Source: CAWCPR01 sp963797475
GTDB lineage: Bacteria; Chloroflexota; Anaerolineae; Anaerolineales; UBA4823
NCBI GenBank assembly: GCA_963797475.1
Contig: CAWCPR010000001.1
Location: 2,990,500-3,054,499 of the forward strand
Length of the DNA: 64,000 nucleotides
Direction: 5' to 3'
In this document: positions 52,405-63,351 of the stretch, one piece after another
How the letters are laid out: each line of letters starts with the position of its first letter
Numbering within the stretch: position 1 is the first letter of the stretch
The notes under the pieces: model-generated
The model's input: only the letters and a program-made list of their open reading frames with translations
What the model was told of the DNA's origin: nothing
The model's database searches: none
Made by a program: the position numbers and the translations under genes

Positions 52405-54450
52405 TCAGGCGGTTAGATCGTAGCCGCGCAGGAGCTGGGCGTTGATGGCGACGATCACCGTGCTGAGCGACATGAGCAGCGCTCCGACAGCCGGCGAGAG
52501 CAGGACGCCGAAGGGCGCCAGGATTCCAGCGGCCAAAGGCAATGCGAAGAGATTATAGCCGGTCGCCCAGACCAGGTTCTGGACCATTTTTCGGTAGCTG
52601 GCCCGGCTCAAATCGATGATCTTGACCACGTCCAGCGGGTTGCTGCGCACCAGGATGATGCCGGCCAATTCAATCGCCACATCCGTGCCGCTGCCGATGG
52701 CGATGCCCACGTCGGCGCGGGCCAGGGCAGGGGCGTCGTTGACGCCGTCGCCCACCATCGCCACGCGCCAGCCCTGCTTTTGCAGCTTAGCCACCTTCTG
52801 GACTTTTTGTTCGGGCAGGATCTCCGCAAAGTAAGTGCGGATGCCCAATTCATCCGCCACCGCTTTGGCGACCGCCTGGCTGTCGCCGGTCAGCATGGCA
52901 ACTTCCACACCCATCAGGCGCAATTTCTGGATCGCCGGAGCGCTCTCCGGGCGGATGACGTCTGCCAGGGCAAAGGCGGCTATCGCCCGCCTTCCATTCA
53001 GGCCATCCTGCACCAGGTTGATCACGCTCTGGCCTTTTTGGTTGGCCTGCTGTTCGAATTGAGCCAGGCGGTCGGGCAGGCCAATTTCCAGCATCTCCAG
53101 CAAGCGCGGACCGCCGACATAAACCGTGCGGCCGCCTGTCCGAACGCGCACGCCGCGGCCCTGGATGGCCTCGAAATCTGAGACGGATGGCAAAGAAAGT
53201 TGGCGTTCTTGGGCCGACTTGCGGACTGCGCCGGCAATGGTGTGCTCCGAGTTGGCCTCGGTGGCGGCTGCCAGAGCGAGCGCCTCGTCTTCGCTCCAGC
53301 CGGCCACGGCGGCGATGGCAACCACGCCGAACTCAGCCTCGGTCAGGGTGCCGGTCTTGTCGAAGACGACCAGGTTGATCAGGCGCGCTTTTTCCAACGC
53401 CAGGCGGTCGCGCACCAGGATGCCGTTCTGGGCGCCCTTGGCGGTCGTGATCGCCACCACCAGTGGGACCGCCAGGCCCAGGGCGTGCGGGCAGGCAATC
53501 ACAAGCACCGTGGCGACACGGGCGATGACCTCCACATTAAACCCAACTGCAATCGTCCAGGCCAGCGCTGTAATGGCAGCCACGCCTACAGCCACGTAAA
53601 ACAACCAGCCGGCCGCTTTATCCGCCAGGACCTGGGTGTTGGTTTTGCCCTGTTGGGCCTGCTCGACCAGGCGCAGGATGCCCGCCAGGGCGGTTTCGTC
53701 TCCAGTGGCGGTCACTTTCACCCGCAGGCTGCCTGCGCCTTCCCCGGCGCCCGTATTGATCGTGCCGGCGATGACTTTGTCGCCCGGTCGTTTCTTGACC
53801 GGCTTCGATTCCCCGCTGATCAGAGCCTCGTTGACGTGCGTCTCGCCTTCTTGCACTTCTCCATCGGCCGGCAGGCTGGCGCCCGGGCGCACCAGCACCA
53901 GGTCGCCGTACTTGAGCTGGGCCACCGGCACGCTTTCGGCGCCGCCGTCCGGTCGAATGCGCTCGGCGGTGTCGGGCAGCAATTTGGCCAGCTCCTTCAA
54001 AGCCCCCGAGGCCTGGCGCACGCTGCGCATCTCGATCCAGTGACCCAGCAGCATGATGTCGATCAGGGTGACCAATTCCCAAAAGAATGTGGCGCCCACC
54101 GGCAAGAACAGGGCCGCCAGGCTGTAGACGAACGCCACGCTGATGGCCAAAGAGATCAGGGTCATCATGCCCGGCTGGCGCTGCCTCAGCTCAGGAACGG
54201 CCATTTGCAGGAAGGGGATGCCCCCGTACAGGAAGACAATCACCGCGAACACCGGCGTGATCCACTGGCTGCCGGGGAAGGCTGGCAGTCTGTAGTCCAG
54301 CCAGGCCTGGATCGAGGGGCTGAACAGCAGCACGGGGATGGAGAGCGCCAGCGATACCCAGAATTTGCGACGGAACAACTGTTCGTGGACGCTATGGTTC
54401 ACTTGAGCGCCGTGGTTTTCGCGCCCTTTGGGGCGATCATCCTGGTTCAT
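52405..54450 (-). CDS. P1B-type heavy-metal ATPase (CPH, CopB-like)
   Basis: 681 aa. No N-terminal HMA domain; instead a short His-containing leader ([12 protein letters not shown]). The transport motif is [12 protein letters not shown], the CPH signature of the P1B-3 group (copper/silver export). Actuator motif SGESKPVKK, phosphorylation site [10 protein letters not shown], hinge [18 protein letters not shown]. The usual SEHP motif reads SEHT, a small deviation. It exports metal across the cytoplasmic membrane using ATP. The start lies 14 bp inside the end of the upstream BTAD regulator gene, so they are co-transcribed and probably translationally coupled, an unusual pairing. Confidence 0.92.
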   Translation of the reverse strand: MNQDDRPKGRENHGAQVNHSVHEQLFRRKFWVSLALSIPVLLFSPSIQAWLDYRLPAFPGSQWITPVFAVIVFLYGGIPFLQMAVPELRQRQPGMMTLISLAISVAFVYSLAALFLPVGATFFWELVTLIDIMLLGHWIEMRSVRQASGALKELAKLLPDTAERIRPDGGAESVPVAQLKYGDLVLVRPGASLPADGEVQEGETHVNEALISGESKPVKKRPGDKVIAGTINTGAGEGAGSLRVKVTATGDETALAGILRLVEQAQQGKTNTQVLADKAAGWLFYVAVGVAAITALAWTIAVGFNVEVIARVATVLVIACPHALGLAVPLVVAITTAKGAQNGILVRDRLALEKARLINLVVFDKTGTLTEAEFGVVAIAAVAGWSEDEALALAAATEANSEHTIAGAVRKSAQERQLSLPSVSDFEAIQGRGVRVRTGGRTVYVGGPRLLEMLEIGLPDRLAQFEQQANQKGQSVINLVQDGLNGRRAIAAFALADVIRPESAPAIQKLRLMGVEVAMLTGDSQAVAKAVADELGIRTYFAEILPEQKVQKVAKLQKQGWRVAMVGDGVNDAPALARADVGIAIGSGTDVAIELAGIILVRSNPLDVVKIIDLSRASYRKMVQNLVWATGYNLFALPLAAGILAPFGVLLSPAVGALLMSLSTVIVAINAQLLRGYDLTA

Positions 54451-57400
54451 GATCCGGCTCTAAAATCTCGCCGAGGGCGGCGTCCAAATCCTTGCCGCGG
54501 GCGCGCTCCTGCGCCGCAGCGGCGCGGTCCGCCGCCAGCCGGGAGGCGGCCTGGATCACAATCTGGCTGACCTGATCGCGGGTCTCTTGCCAGGTTGCCG
54601 GCAGGGGCATCAAAAGCGTCCCCAGCTCGATCGCCCGCTCATTATCCCCGCTGGCGGCGTACCATCGCGCCAGTCCGGACAGGCAGAAGGCCATCAGGGC
54701 CGGATTGCCCAGGTCTTTGGCCTGCTGCAAAGCATCCATAAAATGCTGGCGAGCCGCAGCGATCTCCCCTGACCCCAGGGCCACCTGGCCCAGGCTGCTG
54801 GTCACGTAGGCTGCGCACCAGAAGTTGTAATCCCGGCGGGCATAGGTCTGGCTTTCCTCAAAATGCCGGCGGGCAGACTTGAGATCTCCCCGGCTGAGTG
54901 AGAGGTCCCCCATGCCTTTGTGGTAGAAGGCCATGATCTGAGACATCGGGTTATCGCTATGGCTGGCGGCGCATTCCTGATAGAATTTTTCGGCGAGAGC
55001 CAGGTTGCCGGCGACACGCTCGATCTCCCCCATTTCCAGCAGGCCCCAAATGATATCCGTGCGCGAATTGGTTTCCCGGGCGACCTGCAGGCTCTGCTGG
55101 CGAAGCTTCCGGGCTTGTTCCAGGTCCCCCAGGCGTAAATTGGCGATGCTTTCCCAGCTTAACCAGGCGGCAACCAGGTCGAGCCGCCCTATTTCTATCG
55201 AGATCTGGCGGCCTTTTTGGCACCAGGAGATGGTTTTCTGATACTCTCCGAAGCCATCCGCAAGCTGGGCCAATTGGAGCAATACCAGGGAGGCGTTAAA
55301 TCGCGACCCGATGGATTCATAGATCTCAATACAATCCAGCAGGATGCGTTCGGCTTCTACGTAAGCGCCTTTCCAGCGAAAGCGAAGCTGATCGGCCAGC
55401 AAGGCGTTGCTGGTAGCCAGGCTGATCCGATCTGCCCTTCTCTTGCAGATGGCGACTGCTTCTTCCAGCACCGGCTTCGCCTGCGCCGGCTGCCCGACTC
55501 GGATCAGCAGAGACCCTAAAAACTGGAGCGTCAAAGTTACCGCCAGCTCGTCGCCGCTCTCTCGCAGCCAGTTCAGGCTGCGCTGCAGCATGCCGACCGC
55601 CTGGAGAGGATCGAGCCGGTCTCCATACTCACGGGCCAGATAGCTGAACATCACCCCCATCTGGCGCTCAGCGCCCAGCTCGTTCACCAGATCCAGACTG
55701 CGCAGCACCAGTTGGGCGCGCGCGTCCGAAACAAAGTCGTAGGTCGTGGCGGAGATCAACGGCAGGATTTTCGCCAGCAAAAGCCGGCGGGGCGCATCCT
55801 GCGGAGCAACTGCCAGGGAGGATTCCAGGGCCTGGGCGGTCCTCTGCAATCGAGCGGCAAATTCCCAATACAGGCTGCGAGTGGTGAAATAAGCATACAG
55901 GCCGAAGAGCGCGTGGTCGACCGGCTCGAACCGGCTTTGCTCGACAGCCCAATCCCAGGCGGCGCGCAGGTTTTCGATCTCAGCATCCAGCGCTTCCAAC
56001 GTCGCCTGGTATTTCGGGCCGAATAAATCCGGGGCGCGTTCTGCAATCAGGGAGAGGAAATAAGCGCTGTGCCGGTCTTGAACCGCTTCCCACTCGCCGC
56101 TATCTTGTTGCAGCTCATCAACCCCAAACTGGCGCAGCAATTCATGAACGACAAATCTGCCCTCTGCCAGGCTGTAAACAAAGGACTTGCTCACCAGGCC
56201 GGAAAGCTCAGGCAGCCCGGCGCTGGCGACTTCGCCGGCCGCATGGCGGCTGAAGCTGCCGCGGAAAATGGATAAGCGCTTGAACAGGTCCCGCTCGGAC
56301 GGGTTGAGCATCTTCCAGGAGGCGTTGAAGACGGCCCGGATGCTGCGCTGGCGCTCCGGAACGTCGCGCTGGGTGGTTTCCAGGAAGTCCAGGCAGTTAT
56401 GGATTTCGGCGACAATTTCTTCCAGGCTCAACAGCTCCATCCATGCCGTAGCCAGCTCGATGCCAAGCGGCATTCCCTGCACGGCCTTACAGATGCGGAT
56501 CACCGAATTGAAGTTTTCAATGCTCAGATGAAAATCAGGCCTGACCCTGCGGGCGCTTTGCAGAAAAAGCTGCAAGGCGCTATACTTTTCCATTTCCTGC
56601 GGATCCATTCGGATGGGGTCCAGTTCTGGAAAACGCATCCCTTTCACCGGGTAAACTGTCTCGCTGTTCAGGGCCAATCGCGCTCTGGAAGTCACCAGGA
56701 GCTTTAAGCGCGGGGCGTTCTCCAAAAGCTTAATCAGCTCTTCGACGCTTTGGGCCGTGATCAGGTGGTCGAAGTTGTCCAGGACCAGCAGAATTTCTTT
56801 GGGACGCAGGTAGGCGCCCATCTGCGCCAGCAAGCTATCCGGGCTTTCGCGAACGTTGAACCGCAGCGATTTTGCAATCGTGGAAAGGATGTATTCGGAA
56901 GAGGAAAGCGGCGCGAGGGGAACGAAATGAGCGCCGTCGCGAAAGGCAAGGCTTTCTTCTCTTGCAGCTTCGATCGCCAGGCGGGTTTTGCCCATCCCGC
57001 CCGGGCCGAGTAAAGTCAGCAGGCGCACGCCCGGATCGCTGAGCAAATCGCCCACTTCTTTCAATTCCGAGCGCCTGCCGACGAAAGGGGTCAGCGGCTG
57101 GGGAAACGCTGCAAGCGGGAGGCCGGACGATCTCTGATCGGGGGATTCTGGCTCGGGAGCCGCCGGCGAATCGTCTGCCCGGGTTTCGTCCGGCGCGGGT
57201 GAGGCCGCTGCTCTCGCCCGGATCTGCTCGTAGAGCGCCGTCGTCTCGGGTTGGGGCGCGGCGCCTAATTCTTTTTGCAGCGTCTGAACGCAGATTTCAT
57301 ATTGGCGCAGCGCGGCCGGCTGCTGGTCGCTGCGGGCATACAAGCGCATCAGCAGGCGATGGGCCGCCTCGTTCAGCAAATCCATCGCCAGCCAGCGTCT

Positions 57401-57967
57401 GGCAAGGCCGATTGCTGGCGCCCATTCCCCGGAATCCTCATGATAGCAGGCCAATTTCTTCAACGCCTGCGCAGCCTGTTTTTCCAGATCCTCCCGGATG
57501 AAAAACTGCCACTCGTCGAAAGCCGGGCTATCGGGCAGCGTGAAACCCTCCATAAAGCCGCCGCGATAAAGATCCACGGCCGCGCCCAGGTTCAGCAAGC
57601 ATGCGGGACACAGTTCATCGCCCGCGTGGGCGTGCCGGTCACTTTCATGGATGTGATCCCGGAAGGCGGCCGCGTCGATCCAGACGCCGATTTCGGAGTT
57701 CAATCGAACGCTGGTCCGGTCGGCTTCCAGCCATTCCTGGCCAAGCCTTTTATTGAGTGTCCACAGGCTGCGGCGCAGGTTATGGTAAGCGCTCTTCGGC
57801 TCGTTATCAGGCCAGAGCATCGCCGCCAGCGCCTCGCGGCTGAACAGTTTGGCCTCTATCGCCAGGTACGCCAGGAGCGCCAGGGTTTTGCGCGTGTCCA
57901 GCTCGACCGTTGATCCATCCAGCTCGACTTGCGGGTAGCCAAGGAGAAACAGCTTCAACTCGGGCAA
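54437..57967 (-). CDS. BTAD/NB-ARC/TPR transcriptional regulator (AfsR/SARP-like)
   Basis: 1176 aa from TTG 57967, selected because GGAGG sits seven bases upstream. The open frame reaches 58036. An N-terminal winged helix ([41 protein letters not shown]) and bacterial transcriptional activator domain occupy about 1-250. A flexible Ala/Pro/Glu linker follows. The NB-ARC ATPase has Walker [15 protein letters not shown] (about 318) and [14 protein letters not shown]-like repeats run from about 640 to the end. It is a large signal-integrating activator that needs ATP-dependent switching. It overlaps the P-type ATPase start by 14 bp and is divergent from the ParB-like gene, both possible targets. 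Confidence 0.9.
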   Translation of the reverse strand: MPELKLFLLGYPQVELDGSTVELDTRKTLALLAYLAIEAKLFSREALAAMLWPDNEPKSAYHNLRRSLWTLNKRLGQEWLEADRTSVRLNSEIGVWIDAAAFRDHIHESDRHAHAGDELCPACLLNLGAAVDLYRGGFMEGFTLPDSPAFDEWQFFIREDLEKQAAQALKKLACYHEDSGEWAPAIGLARRWLAMDLLNEAAHRLLMRLYARSDQQPAALRQYEICVQTLQKELGAAPQPETTALYEQIRARAAASPAPDETRADDSPAAPEPESPDQRSSGLPLAAFPQPLTPFVGRRSELKEVGDLLSDPGVRLLTLLGPGGMGKTRLAIEAAREESLAFRDGAHFVPLAPLSSSEYILSTIAKSLRFNVRESPDSLLAQMGAYLRPKEILLVLDNFDHLITAQSVEELIKLLENAPRLKLLVTSRARLALNSETVYPVKGMRFPELDPIRMDPQEMEKYSALQLFLQSARRVRPDFHLSIENFNSVIRICKAVQGMPLGIELATAWMELLSLEEIVAEIHNCLDFLETTQRDVPERQRSIRAVFNASWKMLNPSERDLFKRLSIFRGSFSRHAAGEVASAGLPELSGLVSKSFVYSLAEGRFVVHELLRQFGVDELQQDSGEWEAVQDRHSAYFLSLIAERAPDLFGPKYQATLEALDAEIENLRAAWDWAVEQSRFEPVDHALFGLYAYFTTRSLYWEFAARLQRTAQALESSLAVAPQDAPRRLLLAKILPLISATTYDFVSDARAQLVLRSLDLVNELGAERQMGVMFSYLAREYGDRLDPLQAVGMLQRSLNWLRESGDELAVTLTLQFLGSLLIRVGQPAQAKPVLEEAVAICKRRADRISLATSNALLADQLRFRWKGAYVEAERILLDCIEIYESIGSRFNASLVLLQLAQLADGFGEYQKTISWCQKGRQISIEIGRLDLVAAWLSWESIANLRLGDLEQARKLRQQSLQVARETNSRTDIIWGLLEMGEIERVAGNLALAEKFYQECAASHSDNPMSQIMAFYHKGMGDLSLSRGDLKSARRHFEESQTYARRDYNFWCAAYVTSSLGQVALGSGEIAAARQHFMDALQQAKDLGNPALMAFCLSGLARWYAASGDNERAIELGTLLMPLPATWQETRDQVSQIVIQAASRLAADRAAAAQERARGKDLDAALGEILEPDHEPG

Positions 57968-58118
57968 ATAATTTCCTCCGTTCGGTCTAATTCTAACCGA
58001 TACATTATTTTCCAGAGGACGCGTTTTGTGACGCACGTGCGCACCCTGTTGTGACGCTCTTTCCTTATGATGGGTTCAGCAGGATAGGATGGGATCAGAA
58101 ATTGAAAGGAGCGAAGCG

Positions 58119-58595
58119 ATGGACGGGTCTCTGATGATGCAATCTCAAGCTTTCCAGTTGCCGGAGCAGCAGTTTCACCAGGCGATCTCCTGGATGTTTA
58201 CACGCGCATTCCTGCGTGGCCGGTTGAACCAGGGGATCGGGCGCTTTTTTCATCGTGAAAGGCGCTTGATCGACCTGCAGGCCGCGCTGAAGAACGGCGA
58301 CATCCGCAACAGTTTCGACGGAGGCGTCCGGATTGTGCCAATCGACAGGATACTCGGCAGCCAAGGGCGGGTGGAAGATTTCGACGCCTGCCTGCGGCCG
58401 GTTAAGGAGCATACCCGCTCGCGTTGGTTGAGCGTCGCCGCCGCCCGGGTGAAAGGGACTGCCTTACCGCCGGTCGAACTGGTTCAGGTCGGCCCGATTT
58501 ATTTCATCCGGGACGGCCATCATCGCATCTCGGTCGCCAGAGAATTCGGGCAGGAGAGCATCGAGGCAGCGGTGATTGTGATGGAGCTGGCTTAA
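58119..58595 (+). CDS. ParB-like N-terminal domain protein
   Basis: 158 aa from ATG 58119 (AAGGAG seven bases upstream), preferred over ATG 58089 which has no RBS. The C-terminal half has the ParB/sulfiredoxin-like motif LPPVELVQVGPIYFIRDGHH RISVAR, where GxxRxxA-type loops bind CTP or phosphate in the family. The N-terminal half is helical (WMFTRAFLRGRLNQGIGRFF). No DNA-binding HTH is present, so it is not a partition protein. Small ParB-fold proteins can be CTPases, nucleases or kinases. It is divergent from the BTAD regulator and probably controlled by it. Confidence 0.75.
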   Translation: MDGSLMMQSQAFQLPEQQFHQAISWMFTRAFLRGRLNQGIGRFFHRERRLIDLQAALKNGDIRNSFDGGVRIVPIDRILGSQGRVEDFDACLRPVKEHTRSRWLSVAAARVKGTALPPVELVQVGPIYFIRDGHHRISVAREFGQESIEAAVIVMELA

Positions 58596-58615
58596 GGCTG
58601 TCTGGGCCAATTCCC

Positions 58616-58643
58616 TTGTGACTCAATCGTAATACGATATAAT
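58616..58643 (+). promoter_or_regulatory. Sigma70-like promoter upstream of the cytochrome gene
   Basis: TTGTGA (58616-58621), 16-bp spacer, TATAAT (58638-58643). The spacer contains the dyad ATCGT..ACGAT, a possible repressor site. It gives a leader of about 190 nt. Confidence 0.65.
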
Positions 58644-58751
58644 AGGCCTTGAAGGCGTATTTTCTCGGGGAAATCCAGCGGGCAGCGCCCACAAGATATA
58701 CCCGCCGGGTTGAGGCGAACAGCGATCCTTATTTAATTAAATATTCGCGCA

Positions 58752-58775
58752 GCCAGAATGTTTTTGCATTCTGGC
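58752..58775 (+). promoter_or_regulatory. Perfect 9-bp hairpin in the cytochrome c leader
   Basis: GCCAGAATG, TTTTTG loop, CATTCTGGC, about 65 nt before the cytochrome start. There is no T-run after it, so it is not a standard terminator. It may affect RNA stability or translation. Confidence 0.5.
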
Positions 58776-58840
58776 CTGTTGCATGCGCCGTCCGAAACCC
58801 ATTAAGAGGGACCCCCAAATCAATTTTATGAGGAGATCAC

Positions 58841-59743
58841 ATGAGGAAGGCATTGAAATGGATTGGAATTGTGTTGGGAGCCCTGTTGCTCCTGGTCGTG
58901 GTTGTGGCAGGCGGGATGATCCTGAGCGCCACCCTTAAATTGAACAAAACCTACAATATCACCCCGGAGGCGGTGGTTATCCCGACAGACGCTGCTTCAA
59001 TCGAATACGGGCACCGGCTGGTGATCTCGATGTGCGTTGGCTGTCACCACGATAACCTGGCAGGGGGCGAGTTCTTTGATGATCCGGCAATTGGGACTGT
59101 CGATTCTGCCAACCTGACCTCTGGTAAAGGCGGCAAAGGGGCTACTTTTAAGGATTCCGATTGGGTGCTGGCCATCCGCCATGGGGTCCGGGATGACGGC
59201 CGGTCGGTATTTATCATGCCGGCCGACGATTTATTCTTGATGAACGATACCGACCTGGGCGCGATCATCGCTTATCTCAAAACCATTCCTGCGGTCGACA
59301 ATGAGCCTCGCCCGCGCAATTTCAAGCCGTTTGGGAAAATCCTGTACGCTATGGGCGCTTTTGGCAACCAGTTGAAAGCCTCTGCCATCCCAGATCACAG
59401 CATCCGCCCCTATGCTCCTCCGGCGGGAGTCACGGCCGAGTATGGCCAGTATCTGGTCAACATCAACGGCTGCCGCACCTGCCATGGGAAGGATCTGGCC
59501 GGCGGCAAAAGCCCCGAACCCGGCGCTCCGCCAGCCCCTAATCTGACCCCCGGCGGCGAGCTGGTCGTCTGGAAAGCGTCCGATTTGATCACGACCTTCC
59601 GCACCGGGGTCACTCCCAGCGGCCACCAGATGCTGGACGCCATGCCCTGGAAAGAGTTTCAAAATCGCACCGACGACGAGATAACCGCTATCTTTTTGTA
59701 CTTGCAGTCGCTTCCGAAATTGGATACGGTCGTGCCGAAATAA
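58841..59743 (+). CDS. Membrane-anchored dihaem c-type cytochrome
   Basis: 300 aa. An uncleaved N-terminal anchor (IGIVLGALLLLVVVVAGGMI) is followed by two cytochrome c domains. Haem motifs are CVGCH (Cys65-His69) and CRTCH (Cys211-His215). Likely axial methionines are in VFIMPADD and QMLDAMPW. The repeated pattern (NLAGGEFF.. NLTSGKGG, DLAGGKSP.. NLTPGGEL) shows an internal duplication, as in alcohol dehydrogenase cytochrome subunits. It transfers electrons outside the membrane. GAGGAG precedes ATG 58841. It lies upstream of a haem-motif chemoreceptor, suggesting a shared redox theme. Confidence 0.92.
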   Translation: MRKALKWIGIVLGALLLLVVVVAGGMILSATLKLNKTYNITPEAVVIPTDAASIEYGHRLVISMCVGCHHDNLAGGEFFDDPAIGTVDSANLTSGKGGKGATFKDSDWVLAIRHGVRDDGRSVFIMPADDLFLMNDTDLGAIIAYLKTIPAVDNEPRPRNFKPFGKILYAMGAFGNQLKASAIPDHSIRPYAPPAGVTAEYGQYLVNINGCRTCHGKDLAGGKSPEPGAPPAPNLTPGGELVVWKASDLITTFRTGVTPSGHQMLDAMPWKEFQNRTDDEITAIFLYLQSLPKLDTVVPK

Positions 59744-59782
59744 GCTGCTGACCGACTAAATCATCGGATTAGTAAGAAAACG

Positions 59783-59815
59783 GGCCGGGAAAGATACCCG
59801 GCCTGTCAGGTTTAA
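59783..59815 (+). terminator. Likely intrinsic terminator after the cytochrome gene
   Basis: GGCCGGG (59783-59789), 7-nt loop, CCCGGCC (59797-59803), then TGTCAGGTTTAATTTTA. Strong stem, moderate T-tract. Confidence 0.6.
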
Positions 59816-59982
59816 TTTTAGACAGGCGCGTTCTTTCGCTGCTGCCGGGGGAATTCACACGCGGTTTAAGTCCTCTTTACCTCAAATTTATTCAATTGCT
59901 TGCCGATCGATTATATAACTTAAATGGCAGTACCGGCGATTTTCGGATTGTAGAGCAGCGTTGAGCTGCGATTTGAGGCGCT

Positions 59983-62379
59983 ATGCAATTCATCGACCAT
60001 TTCAAAGTTGGGCATAAACTGGCGGGCGGTTTCCTGTTCGTTGTCCTGGTGTTGGCTGGCGGAGTGGCAGTGGGGTACAGTGGAATGAAGTCAATCAACA
60101 CCGATATGGCCTTTATGTATTCGGACCGGACAGTGCCGATCGGGCTGTTGGGTGAAGTAAACGCCCACCTGTACCGGCTGCCCGGCGATGTGAACAAGTA
60201 TGTCGTCATCCCGGCGCCGCACAGCCAGGCCCAGGCGGAAAGTGCGCCAGTCCCCACTGCCGAAGCGGCGACGAGGGCGAATTGCCTCGACTGCCACATC
60301 CAACAGGTTCAATCCGCCCAACATCCGGTAAAGTTCGATGCCAGTCAAATCGGAACTGAGAAGAGTATCTGCGCGGGCTGCCATGCCGTTCAGGTGAACA
60401 ATCCGGATCACAGCAAGTCCAACGCCGCTCCAGAGGCCGCGGCGACCACCAGCGCCGACCTGACCACTCAAGAATCGGAGTGCGCGGCCTGCCATTCAAA
60501 TGAGGTGATCGCCCAACAGCGGCAAAGCGCCAGGCAGCAGGTTACGGCCCAGATCGACATGGTGAACGAGAAGTTAGACCGCTACCAGTCCTACGATTTA
60601 TCCGAACAGGAAAAGGCGCAACTGGCGGTATTCGAGACTGCCTGGGCGAACGACCAAAACACGATCCAGGAGATTCTGAGCCTGGTCGAGGATGGCAATG
60701 AGCGCCAGGCGCTGCACGAGCTGGTGGGAGGCCAGGCCTTACACAGCCAGGAGACCGCGGAACAGGCGATCGAAAAATTGATCGCCATCAACCAGGACCT
60801 GGCGCAGCAGGCCCAGGCGCATGGCGCAGATACTTTCACCTGGTCGTCGCGCTTACAGGTCGGGGCCTGGGTGCTGGGGGTGCTGCTGGCGGCCCTCATT
60901 GCCGTGCTGATCACGCGCAGCATCAACCAGCCCCTGGTGTTAATGGCCAAGGCTGCCGTGAGACTCTCCCGAGGGGAATTGAATGTAGACATTCCGCCGG
61001 AAACGAAATTAGCCATCACAAGCCGCCGAGATGAAATCGGCTCGGTGGGCGTTGGATTGGCGGGAACCGAGAATTATCTGCAAGAGATGGCGGGCTTGGC
61101 CGCACGTATCGCAGCCGGCGACCTGACCGTGAAAGTGACCCCGCGCTCGGAGAAAGACGAATTAGGCCTGGCTTTTCAGGGGATGGCCACTCACCTGCAA
61201 GAGATGGTGCGCCAGCTTGCCGGGAGCGCGGCCGGCCTGGAAGAAGCCTCCGAGAATCTGGCCCAGGCGGCTGGAAGCGCCGGGCAGGTGACGGATAAGA
61301 TCAACGCCATCACTGCCAGGGTGGGACGCGGCAGCGACCTGCAAACCGAAGCCGTCCAGCAGTCAGCGGATTCGATGGGGAAAATTGCCCAGTCGATCGA
61401 TGGGATCGCCCGCGGCGCAGGCGAGCAAGCCGGGATAGCCAACCAAACCGCCCAGGTTGCGCAGGGTTTGAGCGCCGCTATGGAGACACTGGCAGGCGCC
61501 ACACAGGCGGGCTCTGTAGCCTCAGCCTCGGCTGCACAGGCCACCCGCCGGGCGGACCAGGTGCTGCACAAGATCCAGCAGACGATCACCGAGGTGACCG
61601 GGACTGTGGAGAATTCGGCCCTGAAAATTCGGGCGCTGGGGTCGCGCTCCGAGCAGATCGGGGATATTGTTGAAACGATCGGCGACCTGGCCAGCCAGAC
61701 CAACCTGCTGGCGCTGAACGCCGCCATCGAAGCCGCGCGGGCTGGGGAGCAGGGCAAGGGATTTGCTGTGGTCGCCGGAGAAGTGCGCAAGCTGGCCGAG
61801 GCGTCCGCCTCCGCTGCGGGAGAGATCTCCAGGCTGGTGCGGGAAATCCAACACACCGTGGCCGAAGCGGTTTCGGCAATCGATGAGGGCTCCCGGATGA
61901 TTACAGATGGCTCGGTCCGTTCGGATGAGGCCAGCCAGGTGCTTTCAGAGATCCGCTCTGCCGCCGAAACGGCCTCCGAGCAGGTGGAACAGGCAGCCAA
62001 AGAGGCGCAGAAGATGCAAACGGCTTTCAGCGGCCTGGTGGACGGCATGCAAACGGTCTCGGTCGTGGTCGAAGAGAATACAGCCGCGACCCAGCAAATT
62101 GCAGCCAGCTCCAGTGAAGTGAAGCGGTCGATTGACGAGATCGCCGGGGTGAGCTCACAGAACCAGGCCGCAGCCAGCAGCCTGAACACGGCCACGCGTG
62201 ATATGAGCGCCGAGATGGACGACGTCATCCAGTCTGCGCAATCGTTAGCGGAAATGGCCCACAGCCTGCGCCAACTGGTGAACTATTTCTACCTCCCCGA
62301 CGGGCAAGTGGCGCAGCAGGAAACCCCGCAGCAGGAAAAGCAGCCTGAATATATCCCGGCTGGACAGCCGGTATTATAG
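59983..62379 (+). CDS. Methyl-accepting chemotaxis protein with three c-haem motifs in its sensor domain
   Basis: 798 aa. TM1 at about 10-32 and TM2 at about 292-313 enclose a periplasmic domain of about 260 aa. That domain contains CLDCH (101-105), CAGCH (130-134) and CAACH (167-171), each a covalent haem c site, between helical segments resembling a 4-helix-bundle sensor. A HAMP domain follows (about 314-410), then the cytoplasmic coiled coil with the conserved hairpin [20 protein letters not shown] and [18 protein letters not shown] (about 567-607). It should signal to a CheA/CheW complex in response to redox state or a haem ligand. No che genes are in the window. A cytochrome gene lies just upstream. 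Confidence 0.92.
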   Translation: MQFIDHFKVGHKLAGGFLFVVLVLAGGVAVGYSGMKSINTDMAFMYSDRTVPIGLLGEVNAHLYRLPGDVNKYVVIPAPHSQAQAESAPVPTAEAATRANCLDCHIQQVQSAQHPVKFDASQIGTEKSICAGCHAVQVNNPDHSKSNAAPEAAATTSADLTTQESECAACHSNEVIAQQRQSARQQVTAQIDMVNEKLDRYQSYDLSEQEKAQLAVFETAWANDQNTIQEILSLVEDGNERQALHELVGGQALHSQETAEQAIEKLIAINQDLAQQAQAHGADTFTWSSRLQVGAWVLGVLLAALIAVLITRSINQPLVLMAKAAVRLSRGELNVDIPPETKLAITSRRDEIGSVGVGLAGTENYLQEMAGLAARIAAGDLTVKVTPRSEKDELGLAFQGMATHLQEMVRQLAGSAAGLEEASENLAQAAGSAGQVTDKINAITARVGRGSDLQTEAVQQSADSMGKIAQSIDGIARGAGEQAGIANQTAQVAQGLSAAMETLAGATQAGSVASASAAQATRRADQVLHKIQQTITEVTGTVENSALKIRALGSRSEQIGDIVETIGDLASQTNLLALNAAIEAARAGEQGKGFAVVAGEVRKLAEASASAAGEISRLVREIQHTVAEAVSAIDEGSRMITDGSVRSDEASQVLSEIRSAAETASEQVEQAAKEAQKMQTAFSGLVDGMQTVSVVVEENTAATQQIAASSSEVKRSIDEIAGVSSQNQAAASSLNTATRDMSAEMDDVIQSAQSLAEMAHSLRQLVNYFYLPDGQVAQQETPQQEKQPEYIPAGQPVL

Positions 62380-62381
62380 CC

Positions 62382-62760
62382 CTAATGTTCCTGGCGCTCG
62401 GGCATGGGCAGCTCGTTCCTGGCTGAAAGGGCATACCAGGTGGCCTGAATAATCAGCCGTTTGTAGACGCGGGCCATTTCTTCGACGGGCAGCGGCAAAT
62501 CTTCTTCCAGCCACCACTCGATCAAACCTACCAGCGAGACGACCATGTGATGAGCAGCCAGCTCGATTGGAAAAGCCGGATCTTCCAGATCAGCATCGTT
62601 GCGCTGGATGTGCGCTTCAACTCGCCGGGCCAACAACTTCTTAAGCTTAAGGATGAATTCCTGATTTTGAAGAATGCCGCGATACAGGCCTTCGTGCCTT
62701 TGCACATGTCTGAATAGCAGGCTGCCTTCTTGCTCGAAGTAGTGTCGTATCGCTTTTCCA
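62382..62760 (-). pseudogene. TetR-family regulator lacking its DNA-binding domain
   Basis: From about 62747 leftward the minus frame encodes a TetR-type ligand-binding domain: RHYFEQEGSLLFRHVQRHEG, LYRGIL, FPIELAAHHMVVSLVGLIEWWL, ARVYKRLIIQATWYAL. The N-terminal helix-turn-helix is missing: upstream codons (to 62867) are antisense to the methyltransferase gene. It is convergent with the chemoreceptor gene (2-bp gap). Without its HTH it cannot bind DNA. Loss by deletion, or a wrong assembly join, are both possible. Confidence 0.7.
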
Positions 62761-63281
62761 GGCCAAACTGGGATAAAGATTCCATCTCGCCCGAGGTGGC
62801 GGCGCTGGCTGGGGATGGCATTCCCGGCAGGTGCGCTCTTGACCTGGGCTGCGGCACAGGGACTCATTCGATTTTCCTGGCCAAACAGGGTTATACCGTC
62901 GTAGGGGTGGATTTCTCACCGAAAGCGATTGCCCTGGCGCGCCAGAAAGCCCACCAGGCAGGTGTGATTGTGGATTTCCGGCTTGGGGACGCCACCCGGC
63001 TTGACTTTTTGCAGGATCCCTTTGACATCGCCCTGGATGTCGGCTGCTTTCACGGCTTAAACAAGGCTGAGCGCAATCGCTACGCAGAAAATCTGACTCG
63101 CCTCACTCACCCAGGCAGCCTGTTTTTGCTATGGGCGATGCAAGAGCAAGGCCACTTTGGGATTGGGGTTAGCGCTGAAGAGGTCGCTGAGTGCTTTGGC
63201 CCCCAATTTTTGCTCGACCGGGTTGAAGACAGCGCCGACCACGGCCACGCCTCAGCCTGGTACTGGATCAGGCGCCGGTAA
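62730..63281 (+). CDS. Class I SAM-dependent methyltransferase
   Basis: 183 aa in the open frame from ATG 62730. The Rossmann motif I is LDLGCGTGTHSIFLAKQGYT, followed by VVGVDFSPKAIALARQKA (motif II) and DVGCFHGL (motif IV). The pre-motif segment NWDKDSISPEVAALAG corresponds to the PWDxGxP..EL stretch of related small-molecule methyltransferases such as thiopurine or tellurite-resistance types. The N-terminus is about where the family begins, but the start codon lies inside the truncated TetR frame on the other strand and has no RBS, so its 5' end may be altered. The substrate is unknown. Confidence 0.8.
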   Translation: MLEVVSYRFSRPNWDKDSISPEVAALAGDGIPGRCALDLGCGTGTHSIFLAKQGYTVVGVDFSPKAIALARQKAHQAGVIVDFRLGDATRLDFLQDPFDIALDVGCFHGLNKAERNRYAENLTRLTHPGSLFLLWAMQEQGHFGIGVSAEEVAECFGPQFLLDRVEDSADHGHASAWYWIRRR

Positions 63282-63351
63282 GCAGGAGTCGTCTTTGAAT
63301 GAAGCGACTTGCCCCGGCGCCTCCGCGTAGAGGGTTCATTTTTGCCTCAGT

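Noticed and set aside
53200..54570. 456-aa + frame opposite the metal ATPase
   Set aside because: The minus strand carries all P-type ATPase motifs; the + frame is Gln/His/Arg-rich noise.
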